DNA of 64,000 bases from Doris montereyensis (lineage: Eukaryota > Mollusca > Gastropoda > Nudibranchia > Dorididae), in NCBI GenBank assembly GCA_037039925.1, contig JAXRKP010000281.1:201001-265000 (forward strand), written 5' to 3'. The position numbers and the translations under genes are program-made. Within the stretch, counting starts at the first letter, position 1, and each line of letters opens with the position of its first letter. Shown here in pieces: positions 37,520 through 64,000 of this stretch. The notes below the pieces were generated by a model that was not told where the DNA came from, did no database searches, and worked only from the letters and a program-made list of their open reading frames with translations.

Positions 37520-38640
37520 AAGTTACTGGTAGTAATGCATGGTTCACAACAGTTTATGGAATTTTGAATGGCAGTGTCCTTTGCACAAAGTAAAGCACAT
37601 ACACGACAACCATATACTGTCTCTGGGGTCCTTCCTTTTGGGGTTTTGTTCCCGGCTGAACACTGAAATCGTTTTTTTCTGCCATCAAGAACTATTTGTG
37701 GAAATAAAAATTTATGATTGTTTGATGGAGTTTCAGATCTCTTATTTAGCAAGACGGACTTTGAAGAGAGTACGCATGGTTCACAACAGTTTATGGAATT
37801 TTGAATGGCAGATTTACAATTGTAAAGCACATACCACGACAATGAGCATATACTGTCTCTGGGGTCCTTCTTGTCTGAGGGGTTTCTGAGTTTATTTTCC
37901 CTGAACACTTATAATTTTTCTGCCATCAACGAATTTGTGTGACTGGTTTTCATAATTGTCATTTTGTGCTTGAGGACTGATGGAGTTTCAGATGGAAGAT
38001 CTGTCTGGTATGAGGTCTAGCATGGGACGGACTTTGAAGAATCGTAGCCTCAAGTCCAATGTCGTTGAGGTGATACTTTGACAAATCGGTTTCGTGACAT
38101 CACGTAATCCCACCCTAAACATCTTGTCTGAGGACCAGTACATTCTGAGTTCAGGAAGATGATGAATCCCAAACATAATGTTTATGTAAAGGAAACGTTG
38201 AATTTCAACAACTGTGACTGGTTTCCACTCCTTTGTCAACTTTGTGCTTCTCTCTTTGAACTTGTTCTGCGTATCTGTTAGTTTCAATTGCTGTAAGTTC
38301 ATAGAGACTTGTTATAAAAATCAACTCAAAATGTCAATTGGTTAAGTTCCCTCAGTAATCTCAACTAAAACACCAGAAGTTTCCTCAAAATTGTTCAGAA
38401 AAACATCACGAAGATCCTCACTCCACCCCTGATCGTCAATCAAGATCGTAGAACCAGTTGTAGTTGTAGATCTATTTTCTTCGTCATCTGAACCCAACTC
38501 CAACTCACGAGGATCGACATCAATATCAGATTCATCTGAAATTGATCATTTAATGTCGCTACTGTCGCCAAAAGCGGGGTTATCGATGAGAGGATTGAGA
38601 AATTGAACGCCATATTGACAATAAAAGCGCGATTGTGAAA
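37520..38640 (-). pseudogene. Second piggyBac transposase remnant, internally deleted
   Basis: The minus strand reads an acidic N-terminus (ISDESDIDVDPRELELGSDD, near 38540), then MNLQQLKLTDTQNKFKERST (38302) and EIQRFLYINIMFGIHHLPEL with MYWSSDKMFRVGLRDVTKP and KVRPMLDLIPD, all of the piggyBac N-terminal and early core. It then jumps to the C-terminal Cys-rich domain (RFQCSAGNKTPKGRTPETVY, CRVCALLCAKD) at about 37700-37560. The catalytic Asp region is missing, so it is a deletion derivative. It is not the same subfamily as the nested copy at 29510. Clear TTAA-bounded ends were not found. Confidence 0.78.
37535..37875 (-). repeat. Tandem duplication of the piggyBac C-terminal segment
   Basis: GCATGGTTCACAACAGTTTA, GGAATTTTGAATGGCAG, AAAGCACATAC and ATACTGTCTCTGGGGTCCTT occur at about 37537 and again at about 37773, an offset near 236 bp. 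The duplicated stretch encodes the Cys-rich C-terminal tail. Confidence 0.82.
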
Positions 38641-38879
38641 GTGAAAATGTGTCAAACTAAAAAAATCGTAGATTGAATACTATGACTTTGAGACTGATTG
38701 CAGTTCTGCAAGCAGTTACTTTCACTTTGACAACTACCGACATTTCGAAATTCTCTGTATCGCGATTTATTTCCGTCCAAAAGCCGAAAACATTTATATG
38801 AAACTTTCATCACGGGCGAACATTTTATACCTGTCACCGACCCGTCCGGTTTCTCTGCCTATAAAAACTATTTAACCTG

Positions 38880-40620
38880 ATATTCATACTTTCTCTTCTC
38901 TTCCGCCCATCACTCGTTTGAATTTTCATTGTTCATTAAACCACTCACCATTCACTACTATGTATGACTCGAGATATTTTGTTTGATTTGTGATTTGACT
39001 GTTTGGACTAACTATATCTGGACTCGCATTATTTATTCTAAAGTGCTTATAATTGGATTATAGATTTAGATCTAGATATATCTAGAATAGATCTCGTGAT
39101 TCAAGCATAAAGTTCCTATTACTATTATATGTCTTTTACTTTTATGGTAAGAAACATTATATCAATATTTACAGTTTATTATCATATTTAGGTATAATTT
39201 GAATGTCGTACAGCTGTTTGTCCGATAATGTTTGAGTCCGGGACCTTATTTCACTTGTTTCTTATCACGAAAAAAAGTTCAGTATTTTTCATCTTGACCA
39301 GAGGGCATCCCTGAAGACTGGTCACTGGTCAGGGTCATCTTTTATTACAGTACATTGGATGAAGGATGGTTAAAATGTATGGCAAATTGTTGAATTAAAA
39401 AAAATGATTTATTGAATATGATACATTTTTACTTCAATGTTTCCAGAAAAAAATTGAAATCATGGTTGGTTTGAAATAAAATTTGACCCCAAAAAATGTT
39501 TTTTAATTTTGATTTTTACCGTGTGTGAATGGTTTGTAAACAAGATTAGAGCACTTACTAACCTTTTACTTTTAAGTATTAAAAAAGTCATTGAGGGTTA
39601 TCAGTCAAGTTTTCAATTAGCTGTCAAATTCACAATCGTCTAGTTCCCCCATCAATGTCATTTTGATTTGAAGATTCATCTAAAATCATCATCAAGAATA
39701 CTGCCAACTGTGAGGCAGATCTCTAATTCTAATGCCTCATTAGACTAGAGCTAGATCCAGTTTCAGAACTAGTACTAGTAAAGGTAGGATTATTAGGAAT
39801 ACGTTTCCCTTTCTTTCATTTTGTTCACATTGACTCTGGATCTAGTTCTTACTTAAAATTACATGCAATTTTCTTACCCAGCCAGTGATGGGATGATATT
39901 ATCTGGTATTTTAAAAGGAAACATTTATTTAGGCAACAATGTAACTCACGGCACATCGCTCTTCAATCATTCCCCTCTATCATATACACTTTCACCCAAA
40001 TGCATCACCTGGTCGTCATGATATAGAATACACTCAAACCTTGTTATACATGTGCCACCAACTGTTGTGCCAGTGGTAACTTGGCGTTGTAACAAAAACA
40101 GCTTTTTCAGTACAGTGGAAGTCAGATTCAGCGAAGTCGTCGGAACTGATGCTAGGAAAAGGATCTTGTTGAGACCTTTCGTTAAATGTGAAGTTGACAG
40201 AGAACTTCAAAAATAATTTGTTTGATTTAACCCTGAAACAAATCTCAAGAGGTCCTTACTGCGTCTTTTTGTTTATTAGAGCCTTGTTCGACTGCCTCTC
40301 AAATTTTATCTTTGACTTTGAGAACGTGCCTGACGTTAGGCTTTCTCATTTCAACAGCACAGATATTTGTTCATTTCAAATAAAAGGCATTTGTGCTTTG
40401 TGGGTTTTTATGTAGAACTACATTTCAATAAATCAGAATGAAGCAAAAAACACTAAAAGTAAAAGAAATGATATACTATTACTAATGATACTGATAGTAT
40501 TTGATTGGCCCTACGGTACAGTGAGTTACAGGTGTGAACAGTCGTACAGCAGAGAAGAAAATGAATGACAGAAAAAAAATTAAGCCTATGATGACGACGT
40601 CATGTTGGTCACCGACATTA
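38880..40620. other. Intergenic, no gene seen
   Basis: AT-rich sequence without a recognisable exon. The only structure noted is at 39335-39420, where TTTTATTACAGTACATTGGA ... GGCAAATTGTTGA matches 11276-11342, a fragment of the same interspersed repeat. Confidence 0.5.
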
Positions 40621-40626
40621 GTAATA

Positions 40627-41746
40627 CAGTAGTATCCGGTTAAACGCACGCCAGACAAGAAAAACACGCTTCGGGTAAACGAACGGCTGGGCACTATGAC
40701 AGATTTTTTGCTATACATGTATAATCAGTATACTGTTAGTGTTAATGTGCGCTACATCATCTAAACGCACGCTTTGAAATCGGTAGAAATAACCTTTTTA
40801 AATAGATCAGATTGAGATAGCCACTAATTACTTGCCAGTGATGCCAGAGGATGTCACCTACATCACTCAGCAAGAACTCGCCCTTCTTTGTGTAAACGAT
40901 AGGCCTATGCCTTGGCCTCTAGGCCTATGTGATACACACACACACTGATCAGCTCTCACTTACGACTGGTGGACACAGACCTAGCCGACGGGGAAGGGGG
41001 TGGGTTTGAGAGCACTGTAGCGTTGTTATGCGTAGATTCTTACGTCCTCATGTTTCATTAGGTAAGTCATGATTATTGATAGGCTAGGCGCCAATGCATG
41101 CCACACACACAATGTGATTAGTCTCCAACTCCAAGATTCCACCATAGAATACACGTCGCTACACTGAACGAACAGCCTTTGAAATTCAAAGGTATTGTGC
41201 TTGTTCCACAATATATTCACAAGATCTAAACTTGTAAAGATGTCCACTACTCATAAAACATTGACATTAGAAGCCAAGTTAAAGGTTATCATTATCAATA
41301 AATTAGAGTCGTTGCAGCCAGAATTTTGCCGGAACAGCAAGAAAATACCACTTATCATCCCATCCATTTACCATGTGAAATATATTGCATGTCGTAATGC
41401 AGTTAATGTCAGCAATATTTGCACTGCGTTTCGTTGTACTGCTACATGTACTAGATCTATCTCTGATACTATACTCTTGTGTTTTTGTTTATGGTTCTAT
41501 TGGGATTTCTCTGTTGAATAAAATAAAAATAAAAACCTGTCTAGATCTAATATCTAATTCAAACTCAATAACGGCATCCTAATACCGTCTACGCAGGTAG
41601 TCTGTGTGGTCAAGGAAACAACTCAAGTCTTTTCCAAAGTAAAGGGAAGTAGTTGGTAATTTTTTACTACTTTTTATAAAGGCATGCAACTCCTAAACGC
41701 ACGCTACCCGGGCCTCCCGAGCACTGTGTTTAACCGGATACTACTG
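40627..41746 (+). mobile_element. Tigger/pogo-like Tc1-mariner element, 1120 bp, with TA duplication
   Basis: The left end CAGTAGTATCCGGTTAAACG at 40627 and the right end, complement of 41746 inward (CAGTAGTATCCGGTTAAACA), are inverted repeats flanked by TA (40625-40626 and 41747-41748). CTAAACGCACGCT motifs recur internally near both ends. It keeps only the start of a transposase (see 41240), so it is non-autonomous. Confidence 0.9.
41240..41400 (+). pseudogene. Truncated pogo/Tigger transposase: CENP-B-type helix-turn-helix start
   Basis: MSTTHKTLTLEAKLKVIIIN matches the CENP-B/pogo N-terminal DNA-binding start (HKTLTLEEKLEVI). Similarity fades after about 25 codons. No DDE core is present inside the element. 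Confidence 0.65.
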
Positions 41747-42081
41747 TATCATTTTGACTGGTCCATCGCTTTTCCCCACCAGTCAATCTCTAACAGGCTA
41801 GTCTGATATCATCAAGTTATCCGTCTGGACTCCCACTGTTCTCAATTCGTTTTTTTTTCAGGTAAAAGCACTCTCTGTGAAGTGGACTAATACCCGAAGT
41901 ATGATGTACATTATGGGTAAAATTCACTATATGACTAATGTAATTTATGATATATCTAATGTGAAAAAAATGGACATAATTGTGTTGGTATGAAAGACCA
42001 CAAATCCCTCATTGTGCCTCAATAAGACTAAGACACAAACTAACCACATTTCGCAGTAAAATAAACATAGAACATACAAAC

Positions 42082-42374
42082 CTTAAAGTAACAGCTAATC
42101 GTTCAGTTGGTGAAATAGGATCTCTCATTTTTGTTCCTGCCATGACAATATTTGGGCTTATTCTTTTCAGAAGCTCATCAAAGCTTGTCATCGACATTCT
42201 AAAATAGTTGAACTTTTTGTCGTCTTGGTAGAGGTTTTCAAACAATATGACAAAGGCTCCAGCTATTGGTCTTTGCACATTTAGGGGATGGACACATTGA
42301 CTTCTTAGGCATAGTTTTTTTCTTCTCAGATACAGACAATATAAGCACGCCAGTTCCGTACGGCTTTCCATCAT
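42082..42374 (-). pseudogene. PIF/Harbinger transposase, N-terminal exon fragment
   Basis: The minus strand reads CVHPLNVQRPIAGAFVILFE, DDKKFNYFRMSMTSFDELLK and RISPNIVMAGTKMRDPISPT ERLAVTLR, ending at a GTTTG donor below 42082. These match the Harbinger (HARBI1-like) block before the DDE core (WVHPL, YFRMS...FDELL, ER LAVTLRFLATG). No downstream catalytic exon is found nearby, so it is a fragment. Confidence 0.78.
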
Positions 42375-43794
42375 GATAGACTAGAGCCAAATGAAGCCAG
42401 GTGACAATGTGTGAAACAGACACCATGTCTACCATGGCGGACAGCGTTTGGTCAATGTGTGTGAAAGGGGCCTTACACTACAGTCTGTTATTGTTATACT
42501 ATACTAAGTTATAGACTATTATGGAGCGAGATACTATCTAGTACAAAATACAATGTCAGTAGTCTCCGTCAAATTGCACGATTTTTTCATGTCACATTTT
42601 ACACACAAAAAATTTATATTACCCTCAAAATGTAACAATGGCTGACTTGACTTCACCAAAATGCAATGTTTTGCAAATACGTCTTCAATTGGTTGAATAA
42701 TTTAAAGAGTTAATTCGTGTCTTTTGCCTCGTCCCAGTAACAAAATCATGTGTGCGCGTGTTTGGCATCTATATCTGTGTTAACTAAGTGCAAACATGCG
42801 CCTGACAATGCCTAGTCTTGGCTCTTGTCACACTACCCGTTCTCTCCCCAACTCGGCCGTCGACGATGATCTGCCAGACACTGATCGGCTCTCTCTTTGA
42901 TCACAGTGAGAAAATCTGAGAAAGGTCTTGTGTCACTTTTATGACATGCATGTCAACAAATAAAAAGTATTCCTCAATGTTGCTGAATGTCTCCACCATC
43001 CCAACCCCTCCTGTAATCTTGAGTGAGAGAAGAATGAACAATCTATGAGAAGAGGTTAGGCCTATAATTGGGTATTATCCTAAAACCAAGTACCAACAAA
43101 CAAAACCCAAACGACTAACAAAACAAAACAGTTTAAGTCCATCCAAGAATGGTAAAGACAAACTGTAAGGCAAGAATGGCAAAGTACATACATCATGTAG
43201 TAGTAGTAGGGTCTGGTCCTTGACTCCGTCCAAAATGCACCTTCGCCAAAATGCTTTTTTTTTTTTTTTTTATTTGGCGCGAGACAGAATAAATGTGGCT
43301 CTATTTAGAATAGATTGGCCCTGTTTTAGAACATATTCTGGTCATAGGATTCCGTTGTTTCAATTTATGTCTACATTTCTTCCAAACCCTTGAGTATTTG
43401 GCTTTTTTGGCCTTTTTCAAACAAACATTCTCCCTACCACACTTAATATTGGAGGTATATGGAACCAAACTTTTGGGAGTTGTTATCTATTTATATGTAG
43501 TAAGTGTGTCTTCCATTTTTCTTGTATTTTGGACAGCCGGTTTCAATAGCATAACACCCATTGACCACAGGCCATGTTTTGAAAAAAAACCCAACTTTTG
43601 AATAAGACAGAAACAATGACATGATAATAATAGGAAATTTTCAGTACTATAATATAAAATATTAATTGAAAACAGATTGCACTCACAAGAACAACAGTTG
43701 GGGTGTCATTTTCCTCAACATTCAGGAGATTTTTATTTTCCAACAGTGAAAAAATAAATAAATAAATAACAGGCACAGTATATCCCAAATTAGG

Positions 43795-44190
43795 GAAACA
43801 ATTGGTGCTTCAGCTGACTGAAATGAACCTGACTACTCTCAAGTCTGAAACATCCCTTGATGATATTTTTTTTTTTATTTCCGAAACTCCCCAATAAGAA
43901 CCATACCAACGTGAACAAACATTTACCAACGTTGTAATATTCAGTCCTTTATTTGGAATTTTCTTTCTCTTTAGAAAAGCAAATGGCATTGCAAATCACT
44001 ATTCCGCACATAAATGTTTATTCTATTTCCCATTTGTATAAATTTCATTTAGTTCGTTTAAATTTAAAAACTGAACTTTGAGTTAATTTTTAAAGTATGC
44101 AGGTAGGCATGATGAGAAACTGACTAATGCCTCTTTGCATAGTACTGAGGGCTATGGAAGGGGAATGGGATCTGATGCTCAATGCACTCA
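43795..44190 (+). repeat. Dispersed repeat, copy 2 of the pair with 24815-25215
   Basis: Shares the ordered motifs listed for 24815-25215: GGTGCTTCAGCTGACTGAAA, GAAACATCCCTTGATGATAT, TTTCTCTTTAGAAAAGCAAA, GCAAATCACTATTCCGCACA and AAGTATGCAGGTAGG. Confidence 0.65.
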
Positions 44191-44297
44191 CATGTTTCCT
44201 AAATCGCAGATTCCCCAAACTATATATCTGTTAGCCCAGTAAGTTCAACGAATGCTTGTTGGACTGTATCATCAAACATTTATTGTTTTCATTTTTA

Positions 44298-44725
44298 CAA
44301 ATCAACATATTTTGTTGTGACGATTGGTAGGAACTGAATAATATTATAAGTAATAGTATAGTAATACTGTAGTAATACAGTAATATAGTCATCATTATAA
44401 TTATTGATGTTGTCATCAAAGTCATCCTCATGACTATCCTCATCATCACCACCACCATGATAATCACCGTTGTCACAAACTGTGAAATGTACTACTACTA
44501 ATATGGTTTCAATTGGTCCAATGCGGGATAAATAAGCTCATTTGAGTCTTTTAAGGATTTCCAGTTTTAAGTAAGTAGGCCTATATGATATTGATGTATA
44601 ATTCATTTTCCTTTATATTCAAAATGGTTGTTTGGTTTTGATCATTTCTATAAATCAACATATTTTGTTGTAACGATCAGTAGTAACCTGAATAATATTA
44701 TAAGTAATAGAGTAGGCCTAAAGTA
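44298..44725 (+). repeat. Direct duplication, offset about 354 bp
   Basis: CAACATATTTTGTTGTGACG then AATAATATTATAAGTAATAG at about 44302 recurs as CAACATATTTTGTTGTAACG then the same tail at about 44656. It lies just downstream of the ADH5 polyadenylation signals. No coding content seen. Confidence 0.6.
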
Positions 44726-44752
44726 ATGTCTATAAAGGAAATGCAAATTGAA

Positions 44753-44768
44753 TTTATTCTTCTTTATT
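44753..44768 (-). terminator. ADH5 polyadenylation signals
   Basis: Two AATAAA hexamers on the minus strand (complements of 44763-44768 and 44753-44758), 66-81 bases past the ADH5 stop codon at 44836-44834. Cleavage would be expected about 10-30 bases further left. Confidence 0.7.
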
Positions 44769-44833
44769 AAATAAAGAAACATAATTTTGCTACAGCCCCA
44801 GGACCTTTGTCTTGATGAAACCAATCAACAACG

Positions 44834-62480
<17,647 letters not shown>

Positions 62481-62499
62481 TCTGAGTGTTGTAGGTGTT

Positions 62500-63640
62500 C
62501 TGGTTAATGAAACACGTAGTTTAATGACAAAGTCAGAAAGCTATCTCGTTGGCAAATTACAGAAGCCGAGCAGTGAAAGGGCGGAGGATGAAGGGAGGCG
62601 CGTGCATAGACGTCGAAGGCCGAAGGGCAAAGTGCGAAAGGTAGCAATGGAAAAAGACTCGATATCCCATTTTCCTATGGCAATTCTTTACTATTCTCGA
62701 TGACAGTGTAAGCAAAGCATTTGTTTTTGTCCATTCAAAACTATTTCAGATTTCACTTTGTTTTATTTAAAAATTACGAGGAATTAATTTCTTCCTCAAT
62801 TTCATCATACCTGATTAATTTATTAATTTACGTAATTTGTTCTAAAATAACAATAGGTCTAGGAAAATAACTTGAACGAGAATTACCATAATTTGTATTC
62901 GATTTCCAAATTCCAACTGCACTCCGAATACTCCCCCCCCCCAAAAGGTCAAATAACAGGCCAAGGTCTGGAAGTTCTGAAAGTTGATAGTGAAAGTTGT
63001 GGGGCCGTGGAAGTGGAACCGGCGACCAAGAGAGCCGATGTGGGCTTTCACATGTGACGGGAATGATGAAGCTTCTGCGGCACGTCGTGCATTTGTCGTT
63101 CAATATAAGACAAAAAATGTAGGCTAGTCCTTTTTTCCAAGAAGAACGTAGACATAAAGGAAATGTGAACGAGCATCAAAATGAAACTACTGATCGCTAT
63201 GAACCAAAATGTGCCAACAAATATAATCTCAGACAATTTCCAACATTGGTCCACAACTGAAACTAAATGTCTAGCTCACAAAATAAAAATAATTATTTTT
63301 AATGACTAAATGTAACTCGGAAAGAGTAAAAAGTATAAAGAAATAAAAACTAAAAGCTCAGTTATCGTACAAAACAGCTCACGCAGACCCAAAAATATGC
63401 TATAGATCTGGTCCAGTGGTTCTAACCGATGGGAATTGGCAGTTCCCAACCCACCACCTTCCTCGCTAAAACGGTGCTATGTGAAATTTCAAAAACCGAA
63501 CATTGTATCGCATCAATCATTGGCAAAATTTGTTTTTTTAAAGAAGTCCAAGAGTTGTATTTAAAGTGTTCTCGTTTAATTTGTTTGACTGTGTTTCTAA
63601 GCGCGTTCTAGTAAAAAAAATAAGAAAATGAATATAGGTA
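62500..63640. other. ADH5 upstream region, no gene recognised
   Basis: Contains a GC-richer patch (62560-62650, with GGCGCGTGCATAGACGTCGA) that may be the ADH5 promoter or first non-coding exon. Short open frames on both strands here show no domain. Confidence 0.4.
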
Positions 63641-63654
63641 TGTGGAAACTAAAA

Positions 63655-64000
63655 CTGGTAAATCTACCACAATGCTTTCCTTTGCTGATGAAGAAGCTCT
63701 ATTTGGAAAATCAGAAAGTGATCTTTAGGATGAAAGTAAATGCGAAGAAAACATGAACAATGCTGGTAACTGGGGAAACTAAAACACAAAATCTCAAACA
63801 GGGCGGAGAGACGTTAGAATCAGTTCAAAGATACAATTACCCAAGTGTAATGATTAATTCAGAGGAAAGCTGAGAGAAAGAATCAGCCAGAGAATCCAAA
63901 AGGCATTAACAGTATATAACCAGCTAGAAAAGCATTTATAAGTAAACAAGAATTGTCAACAAAAAACAAAAAGGGCAGTATACAACACAGTTTACTGTCG
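63655..64000 (+). pseudogene. LINE reverse-transcriptase fragment, cut by the window end
   Basis: Plus strand: TTMLSFADEEALFGKSESDL near 63670 matches the RT palm block (LxFADDxALxxxSExDL) with the second catalytic Asp changed to Glu as read. Then near 63810 comes GGETLESVQRYNYPSVMINS, matching the GxxLExVxxFxYLGxxI block, and KAFISKQELSTKNKKGSIQH-like sequence before the edge. Frames are broken. The element continues beyond 64000. Confidence 0.72.

Overview
Eukaryotic nuclear DNA, most likely from a mollusc (probably a gastropod). The evidence is small exons with GT-AG introns of 0.3 to 6 kb, AT-rich introns, tRNA-headed SINEs, RTE-like LINE remnants and many microsatellites. No bacterial-style operons, CRISPR array, rRNA or genuine tRNA gene is visible.

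Three conserved cellular genes can be read exon by exon. (1) ELP6, an Elongator subunit, on the minus strand at about 0.9-2.2 kb. (2) NUF2, a kinetochore NDC80-complex subunit, on the plus strand at 8.6-25.7 kb with 12 coding exons and about 440 residues. (3) ADH5, class III alcohol dehydrogenase / S-(hydroxymethyl)glutathione dehydrogenase, on the minus strand at 44.8-62.5 kb with 11 coding exons and about 381 residues. ELP6 and NUF2 are divergent and are separated by a 4 kb CT-rich tract (2.64-6.65 kb). The three genes act in unrelated pathways and nothing suggests co-regulation.

The block between NUF2 and ADH5 is a mobile-element graveyard with one standout. Three DNA transposons of different superfamilies are nested like Russian dolls, each with its own inverted ends and target duplication. 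The outer 10.6 kb element (25900-36521, AATT duplication, possibly Sola-like) starts 181 bp after the NUF2 stop codon. It is split by a P element carrying a THAP transposase (27682-34581, 8-bp duplication). That element's transposase is in turn split by a piggyBac element (29510-32486, TTAA duplication). Downstream are a second, internally deleted piggyBac remnant (37.5-38.6 kb), a Tigger-like element (40.6-41.7 kb) and a Harbinger fragment (42.1-42.4 kb). The introns of ADH5 hold a pogo-type MITE, a Harbinger-type short element, three LINE fragments, SINEs and minisatellites. A LINE reverse-transcriptase fragment runs off the right edge.

Single-base losses in homopolymers or doubled bases break the frame of both housekeeping genes (once in NUF2, twice in ADH5). 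The same kind of break recurs in the transposases. This points to residual consensus error in the assembly rather than gene death, so the 'pseudogene' calls for the nested transposases may be too pessimistic.
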